Shown: positions 43,408 to 52,996, counted from the first letter of the stretch. The stretch is DNA of 64,000 nucleotides from DUTS01 sp050951605 (GCA_050951605.1 JBMNJJ010000003.1:124001-188000), one strand, 5' to 3'. The notes: generated by a model from the letters alone, not told the origin. Made by a program: numbers and translations.

Positions 43408-44034
43408 TTGCACAAACTACCTTTTAACAAGCGGGGGGTGAGGCTCATTAATTTTACAAATAAAATATTTCCTATTTTTTCTGCACAGCCAAAAAAAGTT
43501 TCTACCCGTATACATATGAACGAGCCTCTCGCGCTGTTCCATCTTTCTACTCATCTACAAAATTTTTTAAAAACTACTCCCAAAACAAAACAGCCCCTTA
43601 TTCTCTGTATAGGAACCGATCGGGCAACCGGAGATAGTTTAGGACCTTTGACCGGATGGCAATTACAAACCTTGCTGCGTGGAACAAAAGCTGAAGTGTT
43701 GGGGACAATTGATACTCCTGTTCATGCTGGCAATTTAAAAGAAATATACGCTACTCTTACCCCTAAATTATCTACACATCCTTTAATCGCCATTGATGCT
43801 TGCCTAGGTCATTTTTCCAATGTCGGGACAATCGTTTTTCAAAATAGTCCCCTCCAACCAGGCACTGCAGTAAAAAAATCCCTTCCCGAAGTCGGAGATG
43901 TGGGGATCACGGGAACCGTCAATGTAGGTGGATTAATGGAAATGCAAATTATCCAAAATACGCGTTTAAGTATTGTTTTAAAAATGTCCCGGATTATTGC
44001 GCACAGTATCTTTTTAGCACTCAACAATCGATAA
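43408..44034 (+). CDS. yyaC: YyaC-family putative spore protease
   Basis: About 208 residues with the YyaC core IGTDRATGDSLGPL at about residues 68-81, then DTPVHAGNL, IDACLGHFSNVG and GDVGITGTVNVGG. It is related to the germination protease fold and found only in spore formers. The start is uncertain: TTG at 43408, GTG at 43438 or ATG at 43516 are in frame, none with an ideal ribosome-binding site (GGGGGG lies at about 43434). It is on the plus strand, convergent with the bactofilin gene. I saw no clear sporulation sigma-factor promoter. Confidence 0.85.
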   Translation: MHKLPFNKRGVRLINFTNKIFPIFSAQPKKVSTRIHMNEPLALFHLSTHLQNFLKTTPKTKQPLILCIGTDRATGDSLGPLTGWQLQTLLRGTKAEVLGTIDTPVHAGNLKEIYATLTPKLSTHPLIAIDACLGHFSNVGTIVFQNSPLQPGTAVKKSLPEVGDVGITGTVNVGGLMEMQIIQNTRLSIVLKMSRIIAHSIFLALNNR

Positions 44035-44080
44035 CCTAGCATTAACCTTTAAATAAAAAAAGAAACAATACGCCAAGACA

Positions 44081-44115
44081 AAAAACTCGACTGTTTGTTT
44101 AAGTCGAGTTTTTTT
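44081..44115. terminator. Bidirectional terminator between yyaC and bactofilin
   Basis: AAAAACTCGACT and AGTCGAGTTTTT flank a nine-base loop, with A and T runs on the outer sides. It serves both convergent genes. Confidence 0.9.
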
Positions 44116-44142
44116 GATTATATAACCTCTTTTCATTTCTCA

Positions 44143-44565
44143 TTAATTTTGTTCAGTAGCAACATCTTCCGTAGTTAGGCTGGACTTATCTGTACTCTTC
44201 GGGTCATGCATCTGACAATTACCTTTAAAAAGAGCACCCTCTTCTACATTCAAGTGTCCTACTAACATATCACCAAAAAATGCTCCAGTAGGAGCCAAGT
44301 CAACCTTCCCTTCCGTCTGAATATTACCTCTAATATATCCACCAACATACACATTTTGAGCTTCAATCTTAGCATCAATAGTTGCATTTTCCCCCACAAT
44401 CAAATTACCTTTAGCTTTTATTTCCCCTTTAAAATCGCCATCCACACGAAATGAACCGGAAGTATTAATAATTCCTTCACAGGTCGTTCCTTTACCAATT
44501 ATCGTATTCATTTTTTCCACGTTATCATCTATCTTTTGGCTTCTTTTACCGAACAATCTCTCCAC
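44143..44565 (-). CDS. Bactofilin family cytoskeletal protein
   Basis: A bactofilin of about 140 residues: a short charged N-terminus, a beta-helical core of repeated short strands (NTIIGKGTTCEGIIN, GSFRVDGDFKGEI, VDLAPTGAFFGDM) and a disordered tail. Such proteins polymerise without nucleotide. The GTG at 44565 is chosen, eight bases after the M23 stop; a TTG at 44556 is also plausible. Directly downstream of a membrane M23 peptidase, a recurring pair that often sets cell shape or places a wall enzyme. Confidence 0.85.
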   Translation of the reverse strand: MERLFGKRSQKIDDNVEKMNTIIGKGTTCEGIINTSGSFRVDGDFKGEIKAKGNLIVGENATIDAKIEAQNVYVGGYIRGNIQTEGKVDLAPTGAFFGDMLVGHLNVEEGALFKGNCQMHDPKSTDKSSLTTEDVATEQN

Positions 44566-44573
44566 CCCTATCT

Positions 44574-45659
44574 TTACTCCTCTTTTTTTAATACGGTGAG
44601 CGGATCGACCCACTCGCCCTCTTTGGCTACACCAAAATGAAGATGTGCCCCAGTACAACGCCCCGTACTGCCTAAGCGGGCAATAATTTGTCCTTTATCT
44701 ACTTTATCACCTTTTTTCACAAGTAAAGAAGAGTTATGAGCGTATTGGCTAACATAACCAAACCCGTGGGAAATAAGCACTACATTTCCCCAACTAGCTT
44801 TACTTCCCGCAAATGTTACCACACCTTTACCGGCAGCCCGTATCGGTGCTCCATAAGGACCATCTATGTCTATACCTTCATGAAATTCCTCCTTACTATG
44901 GTCAAATGGATTTTTGCGCACACCAAAATGTGAAGTAATATACCCATGGAAAGGCCAAGCTTCGGGTATAGCAAGTCGTTCTTCTACATCAAGTTTAAGC
45001 TTATCTATAGCCTTCGCCTGTGACGTTAAAAGAAGGTCCATTTTAACTAATTCTGCTTTTAAATCTTCAAGCGTATCTCTTTCTTTAAACATAGAAAGTT
45101 CCTTGCTCTGCCCCTTACATTGAATTACAGGTGAAACACTTTCTAAACAAACGTCTTTTTGACAATAGGAACATCTTGTTTGTCGAGCAGACAAACCCAT
45201 GGTTAATAAAGTATAATTATCTAAGCCACGAGAGGCTTGCAAGGCCTTTAAAGTATCGTTTTCTGGGGACTTACTTAAACCCACTTTTGCTCTTACTTCG
45301 CGATCAATTTGCATTAAGCCCTCTAATTTATTTTGCATATCACCGGTCATGTCTTTTAGTTCTTTTATTTGCACAGCTTGTACCGCATTAACCTGCCGTA
45401 ATTCTTGATATTCTTTAGCAATGTAATGCAAATAAAAATAACCACAAACGAAATACCCTACAGTCAAAACACAAGTAATGCAGATAACTGCACTAATTTT
45501 AACAAGCCACAAAGGGAAACTAATATTTTTAACTTCTTTCCCTTGGCAATGGGGAATCACCATCATTGTTAAATGTGTCGCCTTATTCCGTTTTCTATTT
45601 TTCTTTAATTGTTTTAGTTTAGAATAAAACTCATTTTTTAAATAATTAACGAATTTCAT
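44574..45659 (-). CDS. Membrane-anchored M23 metallopeptidase
   Basis: A 361-residue bitopic protein: a cytoplasmic basic N-terminus, one membrane helix (about residues 49-74), a coiled-coil region (about 80-125), a cysteine motif CSYCQKDVC near residues 160-168, another helical stretch, and an M23 domain (about 240-355) with HEGIDID and HLHFGV. It cleaves peptidoglycan peptide bridges outside the cell. The cysteine cluster is unusual for this family. The bactofilin gene follows. Confidence 0.9.
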   Translation of the reverse strand: MKFVNYLKNEFYSKLKQLKKNRKRNKATHLTMMVIPHCQGKEVKNISFPLWLVKISAVICITCVLTVGYFVCGYFYLHYIAKEYQELRQVNAVQAVQIKELKDMTGDMQNKLEGLMQIDREVRAKVGLSKSPENDTLKALQASRGLDNYTLLTMGLSARQTRCSYCQKDVCLESVSPVIQCKGQSKELSMFKERDTLEDLKAELVKMDLLLTSQAKAIDKLKLDVEERLAIPEAWPFHGYITSHFGVRKNPFDHSKEEFHEGIDIDGPYGAPIRAAGKGVVTFAGSKASWGNVVLISHGFGYVSQYAHNSSLLVKKGDKVDKGQIIARLGSTGRCTGAHLHFGVAKEGEWVDPLTVLKKEE

Positions 45660-45789
45660 TGACTTCTAGGAGCCTCCGTCTTCTTAATTATCAAAAAATA
45701 GGAAATTCGATGGAATTATTATATTCGCTATACTTTGCCTAAATCCTGCCCAAATTAAAAATTTTTAAACTTTACCTTAAAATAATCAC

Positions 45790-46293
45790 TTAATCAACAA
45801 AACCCAAAGCATTTCTAATCACCTTTTGCTCTTCAGCCGAAAGAGGATGTTTTGATTTACCTCTATTGATGTATTTGCAATATGTACGTGCATCATCACG
45901 ACCAAAAATACTACTTATCACAACACCGTTATTTTCCTTATCTAATAAAGCCAAGGCGTAACTCAATTCACCACCGGTATCATCAAAAGCATCAAAACGT
46001 AATAGCCCCACTTTCTGAATACTTTTTTTACTTACATCTTCTACAACCTCTAAACGCTCACGGAAAATATTCATTTCAAATAAAACTTGTTGTAGCTTCT
46101 TGCTGTTTTCCAAAATTTTTTCTTCCAAATTTTCCCCCTTTACTCCGTCCACAAGCACCTTATATTTTTTTGTAGCCTTCTTCAAGCGAGTGATAGTTAT
46201 CAAAAAAACGATCAATAAAACAAAAAAAGCTCCAGCCAAAGATAAAATAACTACGGGGGAATTTACTGAGAGCCACTTAAATATTTCCTCCAT
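45790..46293 (-). CDS. DUF4446 family protein
   Basis: About 167 residues, one N-terminal membrane helix (about residues 13-35), a coiled-coil middle with KKLQQVLFEMNIFRERLE, and a C-terminal domain containing FDAFDDTGGELSYALALLD. DUF4446 genes lie near parB in many Firmicutes. The ATG at 46293 is chosen with AGGAGG nine bases upstream. Function unknown. Confidence 0.85.
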   Translation of the reverse strand: MEEIFKWLSVNSPVVILSLAGAFFVLLIVFLITITRLKKATKKYKVLVDGVKGENLEEKILENSKKLQQVLFEMNIFRERLEVVEDVSKKSIQKVGLLRFDAFDDTGGELSYALALLDKENNGVVISSIFGRDDARTYCKYINRGKSKHPLSAEEQKVIRNALGFVD

Positions 46294-46459
46294 ATTCCTA
46301 ACCTCCTTGTATATTTGTCTATTCGACAAATACTTCCTTTAAAAAACAATTGTATTATTAATATAATACCTGTTTTTGCTAAAAAAAGAAACCCTGAAAT
46401 ATTTTAAGCTTAAAACAACTCCTAACCACATATAGAAAGTATAAACAAAACAGCCAAAA

Positions 46460-46500
46460 TAAAAAGAACGGACTCTTAATTCAAATTAAGAGTCCGTTCC
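46460..46500 (-). terminator. Terminator of hydrogenase operon 2
   Basis: A 15-base inverted repeat (arms GAACGGACTCTTAAT) around a short loop, followed by TTTTTA on the minus strand, 29 bases after the hydA stop. Confidence 0.9.
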
Positions 46501-46528
46501 TAGCAGAACAACAGAAAAACGTTATTCC

Positions 46529-48298
46529 TTATTTTTTAGATGCTAAAGCCTGATACTTAACTCTAGCGGTATAACTTGTATGAAGAAGATGATGAGATTT
46601 TTCCCCTAAGGGTTTAACTAAATATTCTTCATAAAGAGTTTTCACAGCCGGATTTTCATGAGACTTTCTTAAAGGCATCCCTGCATCTTCCTTATAAATT
46701 GCTTTTGCCCTAAGAGCACGATAGTCTTCTTCTAAAGCCATTCTTTCCGGCCCACTAACGAGAGGTTGTCCGCCACCACCAACACAACCACCGGGACAAG
46801 CCATGATTTCAATAAACTGATAATCAGCCTCTCCTGCTTTGACTTTATCTAAAACTTTCCTCGCATTAGCCAAACCATGAGCAACAGCAACTTTAACTGT
46901 TCCTAAAGGTGCCAAATCAACACTAGCTTCTTTAACACCCTCCAGACCACGAACAGCAACAAAATCCAATTCTTTTAAGGTTTTTCCTGTAACTACTTCA
47001 TATACAGTCCTTAAAGCAGCTTCCATTACCCCACCGGTTGCTCCGAAAAGCAATCCTGCACCGGTAGAGATACCCATCGGTTCGTCAAATTTGTCTTCAG
47101 TAAGAGTAGGAAAATCTATTCCCGCTACTTTAATCATTTTTGCCAGTTCTCTTGTCGTTAAAACAGCATCAACATCGGCAAAACCGCTATCCCGAAGTTC
47201 AGGACGCTGACGTTCAAACTTTTTGGCTGTACAAGGCATAATTGACACTGAGAAAATCTTTGCAGGGTCTACACCTATTTTTTGAGCATAATAAGTCTTG
47301 GCTAAAGCCCCAAACATCTGTTGTGGCGATTTAGCTGTAGACAGATTATCTAAAAACTCAGGGTAATTGTGTTCACAAAATTTAACCCAACCCGGACTGC
47401 ATGAAGTTATTAACGGCAGTTTACCATCATTTTTTACTCTATCTAAAAGTTCATTTCCTTCTTCCAAAATCGTTAAATCTGCAGTGAAATCTGTATCAAA
47501 GACCTTATCAAAACCAAGTCTTTTTAAAGCAGCTACCATCTTGCCTGTAACAGAGGTACCAACAGAATACCCGAATTCTTCGCCAAGAGCTGCCCTAACT
47601 GCAGGAGCAGTCTGTACTACTACATATTTTTCCGGGTCATTAATTGCTTCCCAAACCAGGTCGGTATCATCTTTTTCTGTAAGTGCCCCTACAGGACAAA
47701 CATTCACACACTGACCGCAGTAAACACAGTCAACTTCATCTAACAGATGATGAAAAGGTGGAGCAACAATACTTTCAAATCCTCTGTCCGTTGTACCTAA
47801 AACACCAACACCCTGCACTTCGTTGCAAACACTAACACAACGACGACAAAGCACACATTTATCAGGATTTCTAACAATTGCCGGTGAAGACACATCTTGT
47901 ATAAATTCGGTGTTTTCGCCTTTAAAACGAACATCTGTTATCCCGAATTGTTTCGCCAATGCCTGTAACTCACATTTAGTATTGCGATCACAAGTTAAAC
48001 ATTCCATAGGATGATTAGAAAGAATTAATTCCACAACAGCCTTACGTGCTTCTCTAATTGCAGGTGTATTTGTCCGGACAACCATCCCTTCAGCTACGGG
48101 ATATACGCAAGAAGCCTGTAGACCTCTCGCCCTTTCTACTTCTACCAGACAAACACGGCATGCGCCAATCTTATTAATTTCCTTAAGATAACACAAAGTG
48201 GGAATTTTTATCCCGGCCATACGTGCAGCTTCCAGCACAGTTATTCCTTCCGGTACCTGCACTTTTTGACCGTCTATCGTTATATTTACCATTTCCAT
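46529..48298 (-). CDS. hydA: [FeFe]-hydrogenase catalytic subunit HydA (locus 2)
   Basis: A 589-residue catalytic subunit with the same order as the locus 1 copy: a [2Fe-2S] domain (C36, C47, C50, C64), the His/Cys-ligated cluster (NHPMECLTCDRNTKC), two [4Fe-4S] clusters (CVLCRRCVSVC, CVYCGQCVNVC) and the H-cluster with TSCSPGW, MPCTAKK and EIMACPGGC. The sequences are alike over long stretches, so the two genes are paralogues. Last gene of a four-gene operon. The ATG at 48298 is preferred over one six bases later, from ribosome-binding-site spacing. Confidence 0.96.
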   Translation of the reverse strand: MEMVNITIDGQKVQVPEGITVLEAARMAGIKIPTLCYLKEINKIGACRVCLVEVERARGLQASCVYPVAEGMVVRTNTPAIREARKAVVELILSNHPMECLTCDRNTKCELQALAKQFGITDVRFKGENTEFIQDVSSPAIVRNPDKCVLCRRCVSVCNEVQGVGVLGTTDRGFESIVAPPFHHLLDEVDCVYCGQCVNVCPVGALTEKDDTDLVWEAINDPEKYVVVQTAPAVRAALGEEFGYSVGTSVTGKMVAALKRLGFDKVFDTDFTADLTILEEGNELLDRVKNDGKLPLITSCSPGWVKFCEHNYPEFLDNLSTAKSPQQMFGALAKTYYAQKIGVDPAKIFSVSIMPCTAKKFERQRPELRDSGFADVDAVLTTRELAKMIKVAGIDFPTLTEDKFDEPMGISTGAGLLFGATGGVMEAALRTVYEVVTGKTLKELDFVAVRGLEGVKEASVDLAPLGTVKVAVAHGLANARKVLDKVKAGEADYQFIEIMACPGGCVGGGGQPLVSGPERMALEEDYRALRAKAIYKEDAGMPLRKSHENPAVKTLYEEYLVKPLGEKSHHLLHTSYTARVKYQALASKK

Positions 48299-48334
48299 GT
48301 TCCGGTCACACTCCTTACCTTTTTTGGTATTAGC

Positions 48335-50128
48335 TTATCCTTTCGAGATAGCTCCAAACTTACATTTTTCCATGCAGGCACCACATTTGATACATTTTTC
48401 AGTATCAATAACGAAAGGCTCCTTAACCTTACCGCTAATTGCATCAGCCGGACAATTTCTCGCACACAAACTACAGCCACGACATTTATCCGGGTCAATC
48501 TTATAAGATAATAAAGCACTACAAACACCTGCAGGACATTTCTTATCATAAATATGAGCTTCATATTCATGACGGAAGTACTTCAAAGTACTCAAGACAG
48601 GGTTGGGAGCTGTTTGACCGAGTCCACAAAGAGCAGCACTCTTTATAGTTCTCGCCAAAACTTCAAGGTTATCTAAGTCTTCAGGGGTACCTTTTCCTTC
48701 TGTAATTCTTGTTAAAATCTCTAGCATCCGTTTTGTTCCAATACGACAAGGCGGACACTTACCACAGGACTCATCTTGCGTAAATTCTAAGAAGAAACGA
48801 GCAATATCCACCATACAAGTATCTTCATCCATGACAATTAGTCCACCTGAACCCATCATCGAACCAACAGCTATAAGGTTATCATAATCAATCGGTGTAT
48901 CGAGTAATTCAGCAGGGAGACAACCGCCGGATGGTCCACCGGTTTGAGCAGCCTTAAACTTCTTATCATTGAGTATTCCGCCACCAATATCATAAACAAT
49001 CGTTCTTAGAGTAGTTCCCATCGGGACTTCAATCAAACCGGTATTTTTAATTTTCCCGGCAAGAGCAAAAACTTTTGTTCCTTTACTCTTTTCAGTACCC
49101 ATAGAAGTAAACCATTCCCAACCATTTCTAATGATGTGGGGAACATTGGCATAAGTTTCTACATTATTAATAATAGTAGGCTTACCCCACAAACCGGAAT
49201 TCGCCGGGAAAGGTGGTCTAGGTCTCGGTTCACCGCGCTTACCTTCAATAGAGGTAAGCAAAGCTGTTTCTTCACCACAGACAAATGCTCCGGCACCTAA
49301 ACGAATATCCACATTAAAATCAAAGCCCATGCCAAAAATATTCTCACCTAAAAGCCCTAACTCACGAGCCTGTTTAATCGCTAATTTCAATCTTTCCACA
49401 GCGATAGGATACTCGGCACGTACATAGATATAACCTTGATTAGCACCAATTGCATATCCGGCTATAGCCATCGCTTCTAAAACAGCATGAGGGTCTCCTT
49501 CCAAAACACTTCTATCCATAAACGCACCGGGGTCACCCTCGTCAGCATTACAAACAACGTATTTTTGATCTCCTTTAGCATTATAAGCAAATTCCCATTT
49601 TCTCCCTGTAGGGAACCCGCCGCCACCACGTCCTCTTAAACCTGCTTTCTTTAATTCCTCAATAACTTCTAAAGGTGTCATTTCATGAAGAACCTTAGCT
49701 AAAGCAAAATATCCATCGCGAGCAATATACTCTTCGATTTTTTCCGGATTTATAATCCCGCAATTAGCTAGTGCTATTCTCTTTTGATGTTTAAAGAATT
49801 CAATATCATTAAATTCCTGAGTTTTAACCGTAGCACCAGGTTCACGATAAAGCAGGCGTTGAACGACACGCCCTTTTACAAAATGTTCTTCAACAATTTC
49901 TTTTATATCATCTTGACTAACCCGACAATAAAAAACCCCTTCAGGATAAACAACCATAATTGGTCCCAGATTACAAAATCCGAAACAACCTGTTTCAATA
50001 ACTTGTATTTCTTTTTCGAGACCTTTATCTGCAAGTTCTTTTCTCAACCCGCTTATTACAAGCCGGCTGTCTGAAGAGGTACAACCAGTACCGGTACATA
50101 CCAGTACATGAGAACGATAGAATTCCAT
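48335..50128 (-). CDS. hydB: HydB flavin/NADH subunit with added Fe-S domains (locus 2)
   Basis: A 597-residue subunit. Residues 1-100 form a thioredoxin-like [2Fe-2S] domain (C11, C16, C48, C52). The NuoF core spans about 125-535 with LRGRGGGGFPTGRKW and ESCGKCPPCRIG. A C-terminal module carries two [4Fe-4S] sites, CRGCSLCARNC and CIKCGACMEKC. This is the layout of HydB in electron-bifurcating hydrogenases, where NADH and ferredoxin are both coupled to H2. The locus 1 homologue has only the core. Confidence 0.95.
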   Translation of the reverse strand: MEFYRSHVLVCTGTGCTSSDSRLVISGLRKELADKGLEKEIQVIETGCFGFCNLGPIMVVYPEGVFYCRVSQDDIKEIVEEHFVKGRVVQRLLYREPGATVKTQEFNDIEFFKHQKRIALANCGIINPEKIEEYIARDGYFALAKVLHEMTPLEVIEELKKAGLRGRGGGGFPTGRKWEFAYNAKGDQKYVVCNADEGDPGAFMDRSVLEGDPHAVLEAMAIAGYAIGANQGYIYVRAEYPIAVERLKLAIKQARELGLLGENIFGMGFDFNVDIRLGAGAFVCGEETALLTSIEGKRGEPRPRPPFPANSGLWGKPTIINNVETYANVPHIIRNGWEWFTSMGTEKSKGTKVFALAGKIKNTGLIEVPMGTTLRTIVYDIGGGILNDKKFKAAQTGGPSGGCLPAELLDTPIDYDNLIAVGSMMGSGGLIVMDEDTCMVDIARFFLEFTQDESCGKCPPCRIGTKRMLEILTRITEGKGTPEDLDNLEVLARTIKSAALCGLGQTAPNPVLSTLKYFRHEYEAHIYDKKCPAGVCSALLSYKIDPDKCRGCSLCARNCPADAISGKVKEPFVIDTEKCIKCGACMEKCKFGAISKG

Positions 50129-50159
50129 GTTACTCCTCCTAACTAGCCTTACCGGCTTC

Positions 50160-50525
50160 TTATTTCTCTAAATTAACTAACCATTCCGTAATTGGCTGAC
50201 CATTGATAATATGTTGTACAATTATTTTCTTAACATTTTCCGGGGTAACTTTACCATAAACAAAAGGATTCTTACCCTGTTCCGTAACCGTTACTAACGG
50301 TTCTAAATGACATAATCCCGGACAACCTGTCTGGGTAACATGAATATCAGTAAGATTGCGAGCTTGCAATTCACTTAACGCTGCATTTAAAACTGTTCTG
50401 GCCCCATTGGCAATACCACAGGTACCCATATGAACAGTTATCGTTGCTTTCCCTGTATCTTCCCTCAGAGATAATTCTTTTTCAGCCTTAGATTTTAATT
50501 TTTTTAAATCTTCTAAGGAACGCAT
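50160..50525 (-). CDS. Thioredoxin-like [2Fe-2S] ferredoxin subunit
   Basis: About 121 residues, starting at the ATG at 50525 (GGAGGG five bases upstream). It shows the thioredoxin-like ferredoxin cysteines in HMGTCGIANGA and TGCPGLCHLEP. Similar small subunits accompany tetrameric hydrogenases of Thermoanaerobacter-type loci. It has no counterpart at locus 1. It lies between the NuoE- and NuoF-like genes. Confidence 0.88.
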   Translation of the reverse strand: MRSLEDLKKLKSKAEKELSLREDTGKATITVHMGTCGIANGARTVLNAALSELQARNLTDIHVTQTGCPGLCHLEPLVTVTEQGKNPFVYGKVTPENVKKIIVQHIINGQPITEWLVNLEK

Positions 50526-50541
50526 TAACACACCCTCCTCC

Positions 50542-51042
50542 CTACTGTTTATCCTTATATTTGCTAATCACTTCGGCTATATCGTTAGTAGTCAATCTGC
50601 CATGAACATGCTCGTCCACCGTTAACACCGGGGCAAGACCACAAGCTCCTAAACAACGGCAAGCTTCCAGTGTAAACAAACCATCTTTTGTTGTTTCTCC
50701 TACCCTAATTCCCAATTGTTTCTCCAATTCATCCAAAATTAAGCCAGAACCTCTTACATAACAAGCTGTTCCCATGCAAACACTAATTTTATGCTTTCCT
50801 TTAGGTTGAGTACTAAAAAGAGCATAAAACGAGACTATGCCATAAATTTCACTCAAGGGAACCTCCATCTTTTCGGCGATATAAGCCTGAACATCTTCAG
50901 GTAAATATCCCAGCTTTTGTTGGATCGCATGCAAAATAGGAATCATTGAACCCTCTTGACCCTTGTATCTTTCGATAACACGGTCGATAAACTCAAACTT
51001 ATCTTCTTTCTTTTCGCAATTGCTTTGACATTGGCAACCCAT
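50542..51042 (-). CDS. hydC: NuoE/HydC-like [2Fe-2S] subunit (locus 2)
   Basis: A 166-residue NuoE-like protein with LSEIYGIVSFYALFSTQP, CMGTACYVRG and CRCLGACGLAP carrying the four cluster cysteines. An additional N-terminal pair of cysteines (MGCQCQSNC) is unusual. AAGGAGG precedes the ATG. It opens hydrogenase operon 2. Confidence 0.94.
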   Translation of the reverse strand: MGCQCQSNCEKKEDKFEFIDRVIERYKGQEGSMIPILHAIQQKLGYLPEDVQAYIAEKMEVPLSEIYGIVSFYALFSTQPKGKHKISVCMGTACYVRGSGLILDELEKQLGIRVGETTKDGLFTLEACRCLGACGLAPVLTVDEHVHGRLTTNDIAEVISKYKDKQ

Positions 51043-51159
51043 TTTTTGACCTCCTTACCTTACTATTATCTTAATTAATTTAATTTAACTAACAACTCTT
51101 ACAAACATAGCCTTTGCACAATTAATCTCACTCTAGCCAAACTAACAGCACACATAAAT

Positions 51160-51186
51160 ATTATACAACTTTATATTACATAACAA
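51160..51186 (-). promoter_or_regulatory. Candidate promoter of hydrogenase operon 2
   Basis: TTGTTA, 15-base spacer, TATAAT on the minus strand, about 118 bases before the first gene. The spacer is short, and the long AT-rich leader (51043-51159) shows no clear riboswitch or Rex-type palindrome. Confidence 0.45.
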
Positions 51187-51283
51187 AAGACTGAAACATT
51201 AAAATATATTATTGCAATCCTATTCTTATTTATAGTAACACTTTCAGAAAAGTTTTCAATAGAGAAAATCCTTGCACGCATAT

Positions 51284-51320
51284 AAAGGCTACCCCATCAT
51301 GTATTGATAGAGTAGCCTTT
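51284..51320 (-). terminator. Terminator after parAB
   Basis: AAAGGCTAC pairs with GTAGCCTTT, and the stem extends inward through two G-U pairs on the minus strand. The T run is short. It lies 53 bases after the parB stop. Confidence 0.7.
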
Positions 51321-51372
51321 TACTCTGTATTGGCAGATACAAACAACTAATTATATTTAAAACAGCCCTTAG

Positions 51373-52242
51373 CTATATTTCTTCTTGAAAAAATATAGCT
51401 AAAACTCTATTGAAGTCATCATGATTATAATATTCTATTTCAATTTTCCCCTTACTACCTTTAGATTTAATACTTACTTTTGTGCCACATATTTCCCGAA
51501 GTTGTGTTTCAATATCTATAAGTTCAGGTGAAATTTTAGCCCTGGGCTTTTTCCTACCAGTCCTTTTCTTCTTCCCCTCGTTTATCTCTTTAACAAAACT
51601 TTCCGCTTCTCTTACCGTCATTTTTTTATAGATCATTTCGGCAGCCGCCTTAATTTGCTTTTCACTACCCTCAACTGTCAAAAGAGGTCGAACATGTCCT
51701 ACCGTTAACTCACCAGTGCCAACTTGCTCAAGTATTAGCTCCGGCAAATTAAGTATCCTCACCATATTAGCAATAAAAGACCTGCTTTTAGAAACCTTTT
51801 GAGCGACTTGTTCCTGTGTATAATTAAATTCCGTTAATAACCTTTTATACGCTTTGGCCTCCTCTAAAGGATTTAAATCCTGCCGTTGAATATTTTCCAC
51901 AAGCGCTATTTCCATTATTTGTTTATTTGTATATTCTTTTATCACCGCAGGTATTTTTTTCCATTCCAGGAGTTGACAAGCACGCCATCTTCTTTCTCCA
52001 ACTACAAGCTCATATTTCCCCTCGGGGAGCTGTCGAACAACGATAGGTTGCACAACACCATGTTCTCTAATAGAAGCGGCAAGCTCTCTTAATTTTTCTT
52101 CATCAAAAACCCTGCGCGGCTGAAAAGTATTGGGGATAATAGCACTTACTTCAATTTCAGTAACTACCTCTTCATCCTCTGATGTGCCTGTAGCTGTTGG
52201 AATTAAAGCTGACAATCCTTTCCCTAAACCTGTCTTATTCAC
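51373..52242 (-). CDS. parB: Chromosome partitioning protein ParB/Spo0J
   Basis: About 289 residues from the GTG at 52242 (AGGAGG nine bases upstream, inside the end of parA). It starts with VNKTGLGKGLSALIP, has the CTPase/ParB box ELVVGERRWRACQLL, NIQRQDLNPLEEAKAYKRL, and the helix-turn-helix around QVAQKVSKSRSFIANM. It loads at parS sites and spreads as a CTP clamp. Two parS sites lie within 1.3 kb. It is transcribed after parA with an eight-base overlap. Confidence 0.95.
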   Translation of the reverse strand: MNKTGLGKGLSALIPTATGTSEDEEVVTEIEVSAIIPNTFQPRRVFDEEKLRELAASIREHGVVQPIVVRQLPEGKYELVVGERRWRACQLLEWKKIPAVIKEYTNKQIMEIALVENIQRQDLNPLEEAKAYKRLLTEFNYTQEQVAQKVSKSRSFIANMVRILNLPELILEQVGTGELTVGHVRPLLTVEGSEKQIKAAAEMIYKKMTVREAESFVKEINEGKKKRTGRKKPRAKISPELIDIETQLREICGTKVSIKSKGSKGKIEIEYYNHDDFNRVLAIFFQEEI

Positions 52243-52996
52243 GTTCCAACACCTCCTTGGCCAAATCCATATATTGCTCTGCCCCTTTTGATTTAGGGTC
52301 ATATAAGATTACAGGCAATCCATAACTAGGTGCCTCACTTAATTTTACATTACGAGAGATAATTGAACTAAACACCTTATCTTTGAAAAATTTTTTTACC
52401 TCATCCACTACTTCGATAGAAAGATTAGTACGAGCGTCAAACATTGTCAAAACCGCCCCGAAAATCTCCAAATCAGGATTTAAATGTCCCTTAACCAAAT
52501 TTATTGTATTTATTAAAAGGCTTAAACCCTCTAAAGCATAATATTCACATTGTATAGGAATTAGGATACCTTCGGCAGCCGTCATTGCGTTCAAAGTAAG
52601 TAAACCTAAAGAAGGCGGACAGTCGATGATAATATAATCATACTCTGCCTCCACTGCCTGTAAAGCTCGCTTTAATTTGTATTCCCTAGACACTGCCGGC
52701 ACTAACTCCACCTCAGCCCCCGCCAACTGTATTGTCGCCGGAATAACAAACAAAGTTTCTATAGCCGTAGTTTGAATTACATTATTCAAAGGCAGGTCAT
52801 TAATTAAACAATCATAAATACAACGTCCCGCCTCCAATTCATTTATACCTAGACCACTTGTGGTGTTCCCTTGCGGATCTGTATCTACGACCAAAACCTT
52901 TTGCCCAAAAGTCGCTAAACAAGCACTCAAATTTATTGCTGTAGTCGTTTTAGCGACACCACCTTTTTGATTTGCAATTGCAATAATTTTACCCAT
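52235..52996 (-). CDS. parA: Chromosome partitioning ATPase ParA/Soj
   Basis: A 253-residue Walker-type ATPase with the deviant Walker A KGGVAKTTTAINLS at the N-terminus, DTDPQGNTTSGLG and DYIIIDCPPSLGLL. With ParB it segregates origins and modulates DnaA. The ribosome-binding site is GGGGGT. About 570 bases without a confident gene separate it from noc. Confidence 0.96.
   Translation of the reverse strand: MGKIIAIANQKGGVAKTTTAINLSACLATFGQKVLVVDTDPQGNTTSGLGINELEAGRCIYDCLINDLPLNNVIQTTAIETLFVIPATIQLAGAEVELVPAVSREYKLKRALQAVEAEYDYIIIDCPPSLGLLTLNAMTAAEGILIPIQCEYYALEGLSLLINTINLVKGHLNPDLEIFGAVLTMFDARTNLSIEVVDEVKKFFKDKVFSSIISRNVKLSEAPSYGLPVILYDPKSKGAEQYMDLAKEVLERE

Noticed and set aside
51043..51283. 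Rex-type operator before hydrogenase operon 2
   Set aside because: The A+T-rich leader has TTGTGC- and TTAACT-like pieces but no palindrome close to the Rex consensus.
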